Shown here: one piece after another, positions 8,382 through 18,161 of the stretch
Layout: each line of letters starts with the position of its first letter
Position numbering within the stretch: the stretch's first letter is position 1
Source of the DNA: Heliomicrobium undosum
Lineage (GTDB): Bacteria; Bacillota; Desulfitobacteriia; Heliobacteriales; Heliobacteriaceae
Direction: 5' to 3'
NCBI RefSeq assembly: GCF_009877425.1
Contig: NZ_WXEY01000012.1
Coordinates: 1 to 64,000 of the forward strand
DNA length: 64,000 bases
Notes under the pieces: model-generated
Seen by the model: the letters and a program-made list of their open reading frames with translations, nothing else
What the model was told of the DNA's origin: nothing
Database searches by the model: none
Made by a program: the position numbers and the translations under genes

Positions 8382-10433
8382 ATGAAAAGCATCAAGTCAT
8401 TGTTAGTGGGGTTTACCCTCCTGCTTACCGTGGCGATTTTTGCCGTTCAAACAGTTGTCAGTTTCATGTACACCAAGGATAACGTCGATGCGTCAGCGCT
8501 GTCGCGCATGCGTTTGCAGGCGGAGATGGAGGCGTCCCGGTTGGAGTCGCAGATCGCCATCACCGGCGCCATGAGCCAAACCATCGCCAACGATGTGGGC
8601 GCATTAGGTCCGCAACATAGTGAGGACTTGTTGAACATGACTCGGGAACACCTGAAGAGCCTGCCCATGAGTGTTGGCGCCGGATTTTGGCTGGAACCGG
8701 GCGTCTATCCGGAGAAAGGCACGTACTTCGGCCCCTACCTCTACAAAGAGGGCAATGAGATCAAACTGACCTGGGACTACAGCAACGCCGAGTACGACTA
8801 TTTTCAATACGACTGGTACAAAAACGGCATGAACAGCCCCGGCGGGGCCATCTGGAGCGAGCCCTATGTAGACACGGTGACGGGCGTTCCCATGCTCACC
8901 GCCAGCCATCCCATCCGTTTGGCAGGGAAGAGGATCGGGGTGACCACTGTTGACATTGGCTTAAAGGAACTGACTGAAGCGGTGCGGCAGATCCGCGTCG
9001 GGCAGGGAGGACGGGCCTTTATCGTAACCCAACAGGGCTTTTACCTGGCCCACCCCGATGAGAGCAAGAACCTGAAAGATAAAATCCTCGATGAGCAGGA
9101 TCCCCAGTTGCAACAGTTTGGAAAACAGGTCGTGGAAGCCAAAGAAGTCGGGCTGGCCCACCTGACGATGAACGGGGTGGCGCAGCATGCCGTTTTTGTG
9201 CCGATCGGCAACACGGGGATGAAGCTTGTGGCCGCCATTCCGGAAGCGGAGGTCAATGCGCCGGCGACACGGTTGCTTTGGACGAACCTCTCCATTTTCC
9301 TGCTGGCCGTCGCCCTCTTTGCCCTACTGCTGTATCTGCTGATCGAGCGACGCGTGGCCCGTCCGCTGCGACACCTGAAAGAACAGGCGGAGCGCGTCGC
9401 CCAGGGCGATTTATCTGTGGTGAAAAACGAAGTTGTTTCTCAAGACGAGTTCGGCCAGTTGGCCCAGTCCTTCACCACAATGACCGTCAACCTGCGCGGC
9501 ATCGTCAGCCAGGTGCTGGCAGAGTCGAAACAACTGGACGAATCGTCCTGTCACCTGACCGAATCGGCCAACCAGGTGGGTGAGGCGGCGACACAACTCG
9601 CCGAAGCCGTCGGAGGGTTGGCGGAAGGCGCCGGCAAGCAGGTGGCGGAGGTCGCCCGTTTTCGCGACCATGTGCAAGCCAGCGAATTGCATGTTCATGA
9701 GGGGGAAGCGGCTTCAAACGCCTTGGCCCAGGACGCCCGACAATCGACGGCGGCGGCAACCCAGTGTCACGACACCATCGAAAAAGCGTCCCAGCACCTC
9801 CAGGGCGTCAGTCAGTCCGTCGACGCCAGCACGGCGGCGATTCGCCGGCTCAACGGGCTATCCGAGGAGATCGGGGTGATCACCACCTCCATCACCGGCA
9901 TCGCCGAGCAGACGAATCTGCTCGCCTTGAACGCTGCCATTGAAGCGGCGAGAGCCGGCGAGCATGGGCGTGGCTTTCACATCGTCGCCGATGAAGTGCG
10001 CAAGCTGGCCGAGGAATCAGCCCGGGCAGCGACGCAGATCACGAGCCTTGTCAGCAACATGCAGCAGGAGATCTCGGGCATGGTCGATATGATGAACGCC
10101 AACGTGACATCGATCGGCGAGCAGGTGGGCCTGATCCGGCAAGGGGCCGCAGCGTTGGAGCAGGTCATCGGGTCGGCCATGCGCACTGAAGGCAGTGTTC
10201 GTCAGATGCAGGAAGCCGTCGATATGATCTCTGCCTCCGTGAAAGCGATGAACGCGTCGGCCGGGGTGATCGAAGGGGTGGCCGGCGAGTTTTCGGCCCT
10301 TTCGCAACAACTGGCCGCCTCTACGCAGGAGCAGGCGGCTGTGGCCGAGGAGATGGCCGAACGCAGCGGCCAGCTCAGCCAGTCCGCTCAATCGCTCCAA
10401 GAAAAAGCCAAACAGTTTCGCATGGACCCCTAG
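8382..10433 (+). CDS. Methyl-accepting chemotaxis protein with Cache sensor
   Basis: 683 residues. A membrane helix (about 5-27), a periplasmic-type double Cache domain (about 35-275, with GFWLEPG and [16 protein letters not shown] typical of amino-acid or carboxylate-binding Caches), a second helix (about 282-305), HAMP, and the signalling domain with tip [20 protein letters not shown]. The ligand is likely a small organic acid or amino acid, by family only. ATG at 8382 was preferred over a GTG six bases earlier because AAAGGAAAAGGG is better spaced. A terminator follows. Confidence 0.93.
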   Translation: MKSIKSLLVGFTLLLTVAIFAVQTVVSFMYTKDNVDASALSRMRLQAEMEASRLESQIAITGAMSQTIANDVGALGPQHSEDLLNMTREHLKSLPMSVGAGFWLEPGVYPEKGTYFGPYLYKEGNEIKLTWDYSNAEYDYFQYDWYKNGMNSPGGAIWSEPYVDTVTGVPMLTASHPIRLAGKRIGVTTVDIGLKELTEAVRQIRVGQGGRAFIVTQQGFYLAHPDESKNLKDKILDEQDPQLQQFGKQVVEAKEVGLAHLTMNGVAQHAVFVPIGNTGMKLVAAIPEAEVNAPATRLLWTNLSIFLLAVALFALLLYLLIERRVARPLRHLKEQAERVAQGDLSVVKNEVVSQDEFGQLAQSFTTMTVNLRGIVSQVLAESKQLDESSCHLTESANQVGEAATQLAEAVGGLAEGAGKQVAEVARFRDHVQASELHVHEGEAASNALAQDARQSTAAATQCHDTIEKASQHLQGVSQSVDASTAAIRRLNGLSEEIGVITTSITGIAEQTNLLALNAAIEAARAGEHGRGFHIVADEVRKLAEESARAATQITSLVSNMQQEISGMVDMMNANVTSIGEQVGLIRQGAAALEQVIGSAMRTEGSVRQMQEAVDMISASVKAMNASAGVIEGVAGEFSALSQQLAASTQEQAAVAEEMAERSGQLSQSAQSLQEKAKQFRMDP

Positions 10434-10486
10434 AGCGCCCTTCTCAGGCTAGACACCACCTCCATTCATCCATATTAAATTTTTGA

Positions 10487-10520
10487 TAAAAAGGGATTGT
10501 AATAAGTCCCTTTTTTCTTT
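10487..10520 (+). terminator. Terminator after the Cache chemoreceptor
   Basis: AAAAAGGGA / TCCCTTTTTT stem with a ten-base loop and a long T-rich tail. Confidence 0.8.
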
Positions 10521-10648
10521 TTTTCTGGACTTTGTGAAGGGATTGAAGGGGAAAATGTGCAATACTTCCTGTGAAGGGATGACAGAAACGAGGGTCTACT
10601 CTACATACTCGCGCCCGCTCACGCGGCGCCAAGATAGGGAGTGTTGTC

Positions 10649-12064
10649 ATGTCGATTGCGGTGAACGTGTTGCTGCGTCTCAAACTGGAAAACCAGCCGG
10701 GGATGTTGGCCCAGGTGCTTTCGATTATCGCCGCCCATGAGGGGCACCCGGGATCGATCGACCTGGTGTCGGCCTCGACCACCCACGTGATACGGGAACT
10801 GATGGTCCGCCTCCACGACAGCCGCGCCTTTGAGCGTCTGCTGGCGGAACTGCGGGAGACGCCGGGTGTGCAGGTCATCCGCGTGGCCGACCGTGTCTTT
10901 CTCCGCCACGTGGGCGGCAAAATCGAGGTACGTTCCCGCTGTCCCGTCGCCAACCGGGAAGACCTCTCCCTGATCTACACTCCCGGCGTCGGCGCTATCT
11001 CCGAGTTGATCGCTCGGGAGCCGGACATGGCCTTTCCTCTCACGATGAAGGGTAACGCCATCGCTATCGTCACCGACGGATCCGCCGTCCTCGGCCTGGG
11101 CGACCTCGGTCCGGCGGCCGCTTTGCCGGTCATGGAGGGCAAGGCGGTCCTCTTTAAGCGCTTTGCCGGCATCAATGCCGTGCCCATCTGCCTGGACGTC
11201 CATGAGCCGCAGGCGATCATCGACGCCGTCCGGGCCATCGCCCCGGCCTTTGGCGGCATCAATTTGGAAGACATCGCTGCGCCGAAGTGCTTCGAGATCG
11301 AGCAGCGGCTGTCCGAAATCCTTGACATCCCCGTCTTTCACGACGACCAGCACGGGACGGCCATCGTCACCCTGGCAGGGCTCCTGAACGCACTGAAGGT
11401 GGTAGGCAAGGAACTGGCGCAGGCGCGGATCGTCATCGCCGGCGCCGGCGCAGCCGGTATGGCCATCACCGCCATGCTGCTGAAGGCCGGCGCCACAGAC
11501 CTCATCGTCTGCGACCGCAAAGGGGCGATCTCCCGGGATGAAGGGCCGTCGCAGCCGTCCAAACGATGGATCGCCGAACACACCAACGCAGGCTGTGTCA
11601 AGGGACCCCTGAAAAAGGTTGTCGCCGGCGCCGACGTGTTTATCGGTGTCTCCGGTCCCGGTGTCTTAGACCGGGCCGATGTGGAGACCATGGCCGCCCG
11701 GCCTGTCATCTTCGCCCTGGCCAATCCCGAACCGGAGATCGAGCCCGAGACGGTCCATGACATCGCCGGCGTCATCGCCACCGGCCGATCCGACTACCCC
11801 AACCAGATCAACAACGCCCTGGCCTTCCCCGGCATCTTTCGGGGCGCCCTCGACTGCCACGCCAGGACGATTAGCGACGAGATGTCCTTAGCCGCCGCCT
11901 ACGCCTTGGCCGGCCTCGTTCCCGAGGAGGAGTTGTCAGCCGAACACATCATCCCCTCCATCTTCCATGAAGAGGTGGCCTCGGTCGTCGCCCGGGCCGT
12001 CGTCGAGGTGGCGCGGCGCACCGGCGTGGCAAGGCCGACTCCCCATGGACCGGGGGAGGAGTAG
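10649..12064 (+). CDS. NAD-dependent malic enzyme with N-terminal ACT domain
   Basis: 471 residues. An N-terminal ACT domain (about 6-85, beginning LLRLKLENQPGMLAQVL) probably gives allosteric control by a small ligand. The malic-enzyme core follows with YTPGVGAISE, the substrate and metal residues in VPICLDVHEPQ and VFHDDQHGTAIV, and an NAD(P)-binding loop in IAGAGAAGMAI. It oxidatively decarboxylates malate to pyruvate and CO2, linking the C4-acid pool to pyruvate. ATG follows an AGGGAG site. The gene ends 10 nt before the methionine-operon promoter and has no obvious terminator of its own. Confidence 0.93.
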   Translation: MSIAVNVLLRLKLENQPGMLAQVLSIIAAHEGHPGSIDLVSASTTHVIRELMVRLHDSRAFERLLAELRETPGVQVIRVADRVFLRHVGGKIEVRSRCPVANREDLSLIYTPGVGAISELIAREPDMAFPLTMKGNAIAIVTDGSAVLGLGDLGPAAALPVMEGKAVLFKRFAGINAVPICLDVHEPQAIIDAVRAIAPAFGGINLEDIAAPKCFEIEQRLSEILDIPVFHDDQHGTAIVTLAGLLNALKVVGKELAQARIVIAGAGAAGMAITAMLLKAGATDLIVCDRKGAISRDEGPSQPSKRWIAEHTNAGCVKGPLKKVVAGADVFIGVSGPGVLDRADVETMAARPVIFALANPEPEIEPETVHDIAGVIATGRSDYPNQINNALAFPGIFRGALDCHARTISDEMSLAAAYALAGLVPEEELSAEHIIPSIFHEEVASVVARAVVEVARRTGVARPTPHGPGEE

Positions 12065-12074
12065 AAAAAACCGA

Positions 12075-12104
12075 TTGACAAGCGAAGCTTGTGCTTGTTA
12101 TACT
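12075..12104 (+). promoter_or_regulatory. Sigma-A promoter of the methionine operon
   Basis: TTGACA (12075-12080), 18-nt spacer, TATACT (12099-12104). It lies directly upstream of the SAM riboswitch and just after the malic-enzyme stop codon. Confidence 0.85.
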
Positions 12105-12132
12105 CAAGTGCGTGACAACGAAATACGGACTT

Positions 12133-12236
12133 CTTATCAAGAGATGGCTGAGGGACTGGCCCGATGACGCCCGGCAACCGGTTATGTATAACACGGTGCC
12201 AATTCCTGCGGGATGCGACGCATCCCGGGAGATAAG
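12133..12236 (+). ncRNA. SAM-I (S-box) riboswitch
   Basis: The S-box landmarks occur in order: CTTATCAAGAG at the 5' side of P1, GAGGGACTGGCCCGATGA, CCCGGCAACC, and a closing GATAAG that re-pairs with CTTATC. It is followed by a terminator at 12256-12290 and then metNIQ. Binding of S-adenosylmethionine should favour the terminator and switch the methionine transporter off. Confidence 0.96.
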
Positions 12237-12255
12237 GAGGGGAATAAGCGTGCGC

Positions 12256-12290
12256 AAAAACCTCTTCTTGTCGAAGAGGTTTTTTGTTTT
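12256..12290 (+). terminator. Riboswitch-controlled terminator before metN
   Basis: AAAAACCTCTTC / GAAGAGGTTTTTT stem with a short loop and T run. It is the expression platform of the SAM-I riboswitch. Confidence 0.9.
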
Positions 12291-12366
12291 GTACCATCAT
12301 TTTTTCGCGTCACCAGCGTTTTTCATGTCAGCGAGTTTTTACACTTCACCGAAACGAGGAGACACC

Positions 12367-13395
12367 ATGATCGAAATCCGCAACCTGAAAAAAGTCTTCC
12401 CCGCCGCCGGGGGGCTCTTCACCGCCCTCGACGGGATCAACCTTACCATCCCTGAGGGAAAAATCTACGGCATCATCGGGCCGAGCGGCGCCGGCAAGAG
12501 CACCCTCATCCGCACGATCAACATGCTGGAGCGGCCCAGCGAGGGCAGCGTCGTCATCGACGGCGAGGACATCGCCCGATTTGACGATAGCCGCTTGCGC
12601 GCGCTTCGCCAGCAGATCGGCATGATCTTTCAGCACTTCAACCTGCTCACCTCCCGCACCGTCGGCGAGAACATCGCCTTCCCCCTGGAGATCGCCGGTA
12701 TGGACAAAGCGCAGATCCGGGCGCGGGTGAAGGAACTGCTGCCCCTCGTCGGGCTGGAAGACAAGGAAGACACCTATGTGGCCCACCTGAGCGGCGGCCA
12801 GAAGCAACGCGTCGGTATCGCCAGGGCGCTGGCCAACCACCCGAAGATCCTGCTCTGTGACGAAGCCACCTCCGCCCTCGATCCCCAGACGACCCAGTCC
12901 ATCCTGCGACTCATCGCCGACATCAACCGGCGCTTCAACCTGACCGTCGTCCTGATCACCCATGAGATGCAGGTCATCCAGGAGATCTGCGACGAGGTGG
13001 CCTTCATCGAAGGCGGCAGGATCATCGAGGCTGGACCAGTGCGCGAGGTCTTTACCAATCCCCGTTCGCCCGTCGTCAAGGAATTCGTCCGGGGCGCCCT
13101 CGAGGGGGAGAAGCTCCGCCACCTCCTCGCGGCAGGTACTTTTCAGCGCAGCAACGGCGGTCGCCTCATTCGGATCACCTTTGCAGGGGGCGCGACAGAA
13201 GAGCCCCTTCTCGCTTCAGTCATCCGCCGTTTTAGCGTCGACGCCAACATCCTCTTCGGGAACATCGACACCGTCCGCGAGACACCCTTCGGCACGCTGC
13301 TGTTGGAGTTGACTGGCGAAGCGGTCAAGGTCGACGAGGCGCTCGCCTATATCCGCTCCCGCGATGTGAAGGTGGAGGTGATCGACCGTGAATGA
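12367..13395 (+). CDS. metN: Methionine ABC transporter ATP-binding protein MetN
   Basis: 342 residues. ABC ATPase with Walker A GPSGAGKST, signature LSGGQKQR, Walker B ILLCDEATSALDP and switch His in ITHEMQVI. The C-terminal NIL/ACT-like domain (about 265-342) is the intracellular methionine sensor typical of MetN and allows direct transinhibition. ATG at 12367 follows CGAGGAGAC; the frame extends upstream through the riboswitch and terminator, which cannot be coding. It overlaps metI by 8 nt. The SAM-I riboswitch supports methionine, not other D/L-amino acids, as substrate. Confidence 0.96.
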   Translation: MIEIRNLKKVFPAAGGLFTALDGINLTIPEGKIYGIIGPSGAGKSTLIRTINMLERPSEGSVVIDGEDIARFDDSRLRALRQQIGMIFQHFNLLTSRTVGENIAFPLEIAGMDKAQIRARVKELLPLVGLEDKEDTYVAHLSGGQKQRVGIARALANHPKILLCDEATSALDPQTTQSILRLIADINRRFNLTVVLITHEMQVIQEICDEVAFIEGGRIIEAGPVREVFTNPRSPVVKEFVRGALEGEKLRHLLAAGTFQRSNGGRLIRITFAGGATEEPLLASVIRRFSVDANILFGNIDTVRETPFGTLLLELTGEAVKVDEALAYIRSRDVKVEVIDRE

Positions 13396-14041
13396 GACGT
13401 ACTTGCAGGCCACATGGGAGACCTTTTACATGGTTATCGCGGCGACCGGCCTTTCGACGCTCCTCGGCATCCCCTTGGGCATCCTCCTGGTCGTGACGGA
13501 GAAAGCCGGCGTCCTGCCCAACCGGCTCGTCAACAGCTTCCTCGCCATCGCCGTCAACATCTTCCGCTCCATCCCCTTTATCATCCTGCTGGTGGCCATC
13601 CTGCCCCTGACCAAGCTGCTCGTGGGCAGCCGCATCGGCACCCAGGCCGCCATCGTCCCCCTCACCGTCGCCGCCATCCCCTTCGTGGCCCGCATCATCG
13701 AGGCCTCCCTCAAAGAGGTCGACAAGGGCATCATCGAGGCGGCTAGGGCCATGGGGGCGACACCAGGACAGATCATCAGCAAGGTGCTCCTGCCGGAAGC
13801 GTTGCCCGGCCTGCTGCTGGGGATCATCATCACCTTTGTGACCTTGATCGGCTACTCGGCCATGGCCGGCGCTGTGGGAGGAGGTGGTTTGGGCGATCTG
13901 GCGATCCGAGAAGGCTACATGCGCAACAACAGCGATGTGACCTGGGTGACGGTCGTGGTACTGGTGGCCATGGTGCAGGTCTTCCAGAGCCTCGGCGACT
14001 GGCTCACCGGGCGGATCCGCAAGCGCCGCGGGCTGGTGTGA
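13388..14041 (+). CDS. metI: Methionine ABC transporter permease MetI
   Basis: 217 residues with five to six membrane helices and the permease coupling loop EAARAMGATPGQII. Length and helix pattern match MetI. It overlaps metN by 8 nt, so translation is probably coupled. It is separated from metQ by an unusual 266-nt A-rich stretch. Confidence 0.95.
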   Translation: MNETYLQATWETFYMVIAATGLSTLLGIPLGILLVVTEKAGVLPNRLVNSFLAIAVNIFRSIPFIILLVAILPLTKLLVGSRIGTQAAIVPLTVAAIPFVARIIEASLKEVDKGIIEAARAMGATPGQIISKVLLPEALPGLLLGIIITFVTLIGYSAMAGAVGGGGLGDLAIREGYMRNNSDVTWVTVVVLVAMVQVFQSLGDWLTGRIRKRRGLV

Positions 14042-14307
14042 AAAGCTGACAAAATAGCGTTCGCCTTTCTGCGGCGAGAAAGGGGCGAGCGAAGGCTCCA
14101 GGAAAAGCACCTTAAGGAAGCAGAGGAACACAGAGAACACAGCTAATGTGCAAGAAGAACACCTTAGAAAACTGTAACGCAGAAAAGACCTTAAACGCAG
14201 AAAAGTATCGGGCGCTTAGATGCCCCGGAAACACAGGTTGCAGGAAATACAGACACAGAGAAACTCACCAACACCACAGCAAAAAACAGACAAGGAGAAT
14301 CACAATT

Positions 14308-15177
14308 ATGTTCAACCAACTGTTGCAGAAAAAAGTCACCCGCCTCATTGGCGGCCTCCTGGTGCTATCCGTAGCCGCCCTCGGCGCAGCCGGCTGCGGC
14401 GCCAAGGATACGACCGGCAAAGCCGCCGGCGGCAATAACGGCCAAACGGCAGCCCAATCGAAGACGATCCGCTTTGGCGTCTCCCCGGTGCCCCATGCCG
14501 AGATCGCGAAGATCGCTAAGGATCTCCTGGCCAAGGACGGCATTGAACTGAAGATCGTCGAGTTTAACGACTATGTGCAGCCCAACCTGGCCCTAGCTGA
14601 CGGTGAACTTGACGCCAACTTCTTTCAGCATAAGCCCTATCTGGACACCTTCGCCGACGAACATAAGCTGGATCTGAAGACCGTGGCCGGCGTCCATGTG
14701 GAGCCCATGGGCGTCTACTCTCACAAAGTAAAGTCCCTCGCCGACCTGAAGGAAAAGGCCAGAGTCGCCATCCCGAACGATCCGACCAACGGCGGCCGCG
14801 CCTTGTTGCTCCTCCAGTCAGCCGGCCTCATCAAACTTGACCCCAACGCCGGCGTGAAGGCGACCACCAAAGACATCAAAGAGAACTCGAAAGGCCTCGT
14901 GATCACCGAACTGGAAGCGGCCATGCTGCCCAAAATCCTCGATGACGCCGACATCGCTGTTATCAACACCAACTTCGCCCTCGGCGCCGGCCTCAACCCC
15001 CTCAAAGACGCCCTGACGATGGAAGGCAAGGACTCGCCCTATGTGAACATCGTCGTCGTCAAGAACGGCAACGAGAACAACGAAGCGATCCAGAAGCTCG
15101 TCAAGGCGCTCACCAGCCCCGAAGTGAAGAAGTTCATCGGTGAGAAGTACCAAGGGGCTGTCGTGCCGGCCTTTTAA
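14308..15177 (+). CDS. metQ: Methionine-binding lipoprotein MetQ
   Basis: 289 residues. Lipoprotein signal peptide ending in an LGAAGC lipobox, then a Thr/Gly/Asn-rich linker and the NlpA/MetQ fold (FGVSPVPHAEIAK, VEFNDYVQPNLALADGELDANFFQHKPYL). It captures methionine outside the membrane for MetNI. ATG at 14308 has AAGGAG eight bases upstream. The frame upstream of it is a low-complexity A/C/G tract and not protein-like. Confidence 0.96.
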   Translation: MFNQLLQKKVTRLIGGLLVLSVAALGAAGCGAKDTTGKAAGGNNGQTAAQSKTIRFGVSPVPHAEIAKIAKDLLAKDGIELKIVEFNDYVQPNLALADGELDANFFQHKPYLDTFADEHKLDLKTVAGVHVEPMGVYSHKVKSLADLKEKARVAIPNDPTNGGRALLLLQSAGLIKLDPNAGVKATTKDIKENSKGLVITELEAAMLPKILDDADIAVINTNFALGAGLNPLKDALTMEGKDSPYVNIVVVKNGNENNEAIQKLVKALTSPEVKKFIGEKYQGAVVPAF

Positions 15178-15293
15178 CTACTGCCTCGAGTTACAGGCCG
15201 CTTTTTCTCCCCGGTACCCAGGCTGTTCTTGGACATACTAGGCTTACTGCCTTCAATAGCGAGTTGGTCAAACGCATGAGGAGGGACAGCCAA

Positions 15294-15452
15294 ATGACAC
15301 CGGAAAAACCTATTCCCGATTCGACCCAGACGGTCCGCCATGTGGCCGCTCAGGATCCAGAAAACATCACCGCTGTGGCGGCGACAGAGTTCTCTGATCG
15401 CTCGGAAAAAGCCATTATAGCCAACATCAAAGCACGAAAAGGCCGGATATAA
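15294..15452 (+). CDS. Small hypothetical protein (52 aa)
   Basis: 52 residues, hydrophilic, ending in a basic IKARKGRI. No family recognised. It is supported as a real gene by AGGAGGGA seven bases before the ATG and a strong terminator three bases after the stop. It lies 116 nt downstream of metQ. Confidence 0.55.
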   Translation: MTPEKPIPDSTQTVRHVAAQDPENITAVAATEFSDRSEKAIIANIKARKGRI

Positions 15453-15454
15453 AA

Positions 15455-15506
15455 ACAACAGCCTGAAGCATCCGTAACAGCGGTGAACTTCAGGCTGTTT
15501 GTTTTA
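15455..15506 (+). terminator. Terminator after the small protein / methionine region
   Basis: AACAGCCTGAAG pairs perfectly with CTTCAGGCTGTT, followed by TGTTTT. The loop is about 20 nt. Confidence 0.85.
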
Positions 15507-15624
15507 GAGAATAGGTTACATCGGTGGATATAACTATTAATGTTAAATATAAATTTATAGAAAGCGAAAAAAATAACTATTAACATATACACCTTAATGG
15601 AGTGTAAATTGGCTTAAAATATGG

Positions 15625-15653
15625 TTGAACAAAAAAAATAAATATTGTAAAAT
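15625..15653 (+). promoter_or_regulatory. Sigma-A promoter upstream of the C39-like peptidase
   Basis: TTGAAC (15625-15630), 17-nt spacer, TAAAAT (15648-15653), in a markedly AT-rich stretch. The gene-free interval 15453-15765 holds this promoter, the preceding terminator and nothing else I can support. Confidence 0.6.
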
Positions 15654-15765
15654 TACTTCAGTAAAAAACAGAAGGTGGTGACATTGCAGCCAGATTACTT
15701 TTTTTCCAAAATAAGACATAACAGCAAAGCGGTTTACAAGTTTGCATTAATAAAGGAAGAAAACA

Positions 15766-16974
15766 ATGAAAAAGGGATTTCTACGACTTATCGGATTAAG
15801 CTGCTCCTTGCTCATGCTTGCGCTCCCCACAGCGTCTTTTGCTGACGGCTCTTCGGGGGATAAGATTTCTGCTTCTGAAGCTAAAAAGGCGGCTGCCTTT
15901 CAGATTGCTCTTGACAAAAAAGCAAACAAAGATTCGACCTGGTTGTCCAAGAAAATTCAGTTACAGGAACCTGTCCCTGTATACGATACGTCTGATTCGG
16001 TATTTAGCTATATCGTTAACATTACTAGTGATGGAGAAAAAGCAGGATTTGTCGAAGTTAGCGCTGACCCGGATGAGTACCCCATCCTCAGCTTCTCTTG
16101 TGAGGGGAGCGCAATGGACAGTGAGCAAATAGGTCAATTAAAATCAAAGTCAAAAGAAAAAGCAACTTCTGAAAAGGTAGTCGCGATTGGTCCGGCATAT
16201 TACGGCCTAAAACGTGAACTGTCTGATGGTTCGGCTAAGATTATTTCCTTGAAAGAAGAAATATCTATCGCAAAAGAAGAAAATGTACCTAAGCCAAAGA
16301 AGAAAATAGAACAAAATAATGACGCTCGCAAACTTCGTAAACAAATCGACGACATCTTTCCGGGAGAGATTGGCACTACCAGTGACGGTGTTACCGACAG
16401 CCTTAGCTTTGAAACCGGGTCAAACAGTTTTACGTTAATCGGCGGGGTACCTGATCTCCAACAAACGACCAGTTCCTTGTGGGGAGGCGGTTACTCCGGG
16501 TGTTCTCCGACGTCAGCGGCCAACATCATGAAGTATTGGGCTTCAAAAGGTTATTCGTCTCTCACGTCGGGATTGACGAACGAACAACTTCTTTATGCGC
16601 TCAGACAAGCGATGGGAACCAGCAGTTCGGGATCGACCCCGGTAAATAACATTTCTCCGGGCATGCAAAGTTTTGCGCGTAGTCATGGCGCATCGACTGC
16701 AAAAGCCTGGTATTTAAGCGCCACATACAGCGCCTACAAATCCGGTATCAATACATACGGTCCCAATGTGATTTCATTTTATAGTCAAACCTATTACGGT
16801 ACCCATTCCGTTACAGGGGTCGGCTGGACTCAGTATACAGTAAATGGTTCTACCGCTGGTCATGAGTATATGGAAGTTCATGACAATTGGTCTGTTACCC
16901 CCTATAGTGTTTTCGTTGCATTTGGAAGAAATTACTCCGGTATTTACTTCGATCAATTTGCGCCCAAGTATTAA
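15766..16974 (+). CDS. Secreted C39-like cysteine peptidase family protein
   Basis: 402 residues with a Sec signal peptide (cleavage near SFA-DG). The N-terminal half resembles an inhibitory prodomain with a lysine-rich helix; the C-terminal half is a papain-like C39-type domain. Likely catalytic residues: Cys246 in SGCSPTSAANIMKYW, His347 in GTHSVTGVGW and Asp373/Asn374 in EVHDNW. No ABC transporter part is present, so it is a free secreted enzyme and not a bacteriocin exporter. Substrate unknown. Base composition is more AT-rich than neighbours, and codon use suggests recent acquisition. It is followed by a stalk-domain protein on the same strand. Confidence 0.8.
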   Translation: MKKGFLRLIGLSCSLLMLALPTASFADGSSGDKISASEAKKAAAFQIALDKKANKDSTWLSKKIQLQEPVPVYDTSDSVFSYIVNITSDGEKAGFVEVSADPDEYPILSFSCEGSAMDSEQIGQLKSKSKEKATSEKVVAIGPAYYGLKRELSDGSAKIISLKEEISIAKEENVPKPKKKIEQNNDARKLRKQIDDIFPGEIGTTSDGVTDSLSFETGSNSFTLIGGVPDLQQTTSSLWGGGYSGCSPTSAANIMKYWASKGYSSLTSGLTNEQLLYALRQAMGTSSSGSTPVNNISPGMQSFARSHGASTAKAWYLSATYSAYKSGINTYGPNVISFYSQTYYGTHSVTGVGWTQYTVNGSTAGHEYMEVHDNWSVTPYSVFVAFGRNYSGIYFDQFAPKY

Positions 16975-16995
16975 GTACAAACAGTAGTTTTACAT

Positions 16996-17036
16996 CCTTG
17001 CCGTAATGGATACGATCCTTACGGCAAGGTTACTTA
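16996..17036 (+). terminator. Terminator-like hairpin between peptidase and stalk protein
   Basis: CCTTGCCGTAA pairs perfectly with TTACGGCAAGG over 11 bp, followed by a weak T-rich tail. It may only partly terminate, leaving the downstream gene expressed at a lower level. Confidence 0.6.
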
Positions 17037-17056
17037 AGTTTTAGGAGTTGTAAGTA

Positions 17057-17971
17057 ATGATTAAAAGGATTGTTTTAATTTCAACGGTGTTACTGGCCTG
17101 TCAACTCACAGGGGCAGAGGCGTCAGATTATCCGGAAAAAACAGAAAAAAACGTGGGCATTCAGTTGAAGTTAAACGATAGGGTCGACAATATTCATTGG
17201 CAGCCAGTGATGATCAACGATCGCTTGTATATTTCATTATCGGATGTGAAAAATTTATTGGGTTATTCCGTAAAAAGGGACAATAGCGGGCTTATGGTCG
17301 CCAATCGGTTCCATCGTTTTCTCCTCGGTGAACATTTAAATCAACTCACCGATGAGGTAGGAAATGCCTATACCATAGAGCAACCAGTGAAAGAATTGGA
17401 AGGGAACACCTATATCCCCCTCCGTGCTTTTTCGGACATTCTGGGCTATAAGGTTGATTGGAATGACGCTGAAAAAGCGGTCTCAATCCGGCAAAAGAAA
17501 AATAAAAAAGAGGGCATGGAAGGGAACCTCCTTGTTGGCTCTTCCTATGGCCCGCTTGAAAAGGAAGCGTCCCAGTTCGTTGAAAACAACAAGCTTCTTA
17601 AAGAGATAACCAATATAAAAAAGGCCCTGCTGCGTTTTGAAGAATACGGTTCATCGGCCACGATGGTGACCGGAAAAGACGGAAGCGGCGAGACAAAGTT
17701 TCTCTGGCTCGAAACAGATACGCGGACGGGAGATATTTCCGTCATCGGAACAGCATTGGCTAAAAGTGGGATTTCCAGGGATAAGGCCATCGATATCCTT
17801 CAGGCGAAGGGTATCCACGAGGATTCGATTAAAAATGCCCACCTAGTGCCGTACCAAGAGGGCATTCTGTGGCTGATTTCCGCTACGCGGGGCGGTCAGA
17901 ACTACTACTACGGGATCGATTTTTACACGGGAGAGATTTCCATCGAGAATATCGTCCCTCTGAATGACTGA
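17057..17971 (+). CDS. Secreted stalk-domain (copper amine oxidase N-like) protein
   Basis: 304 residues with a signal peptide (cleavage near AEA-SD). Residues about 50-150 carry two repeats of the copper-amine-oxidase-N/stalk pattern: VMINDRLYISLSDVKNLLGYSV and NTYIPLRAFSDILGYKVDW. The C-terminal half (about 170-304) looks like a PepSY-type alpha/beta domain. Such proteins are wall-associated; no enzyme activity is implied. The gene lies 82 nt after the C39-like peptidase and shares its AT-rich composition, so the pair may act together, with a PepSY-like domain as peptidase inhibitor (inference). Confidence 0.72.
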   Translation: MIKRIVLISTVLLACQLTGAEASDYPEKTEKNVGIQLKLNDRVDNIHWQPVMINDRLYISLSDVKNLLGYSVKRDNSGLMVANRFHRFLLGEHLNQLTDEVGNAYTIEQPVKELEGNTYIPLRAFSDILGYKVDWNDAEKAVSIRQKKNKKEGMEGNLLVGSSYGPLEKEASQFVENNKLLKEITNIKKALLRFEEYGSSATMVTGKDGSGETKFLWLETDTRTGDISVIGTALAKSGISRDKAIDILQAKGIHEDSIKNAHLVPYQEGILWLISATRGGQNYYYGIDFYTGEISIENIVPLND

Positions 17972-18161
17972 GTCACAAGTCACTGATTCGTTGATTGTTT
18001 GCCTTTAATCATCGGACAACCCCTGTGTTTGTTCCACCCTAGCCCGCATAAGGTAGAAGTAACCATCCAGCAACTACGCTACTAATATGGTGGAGGGGCT
18101 AACGGCGCGGCATACAGGAAGAAATTGGCCATGCCTTCGGATAAGAACAGGGGGGAGCGAT

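Noticed and set aside
15684-15845. 53-codon TTG-initiated frame after AAGGTGG overlapping the start of the C39-like gene
   Set aside because: Its second half is only an out-of-frame reading of the signal peptide. The first half is too short to judge; a leader peptide is possible but unsupported.
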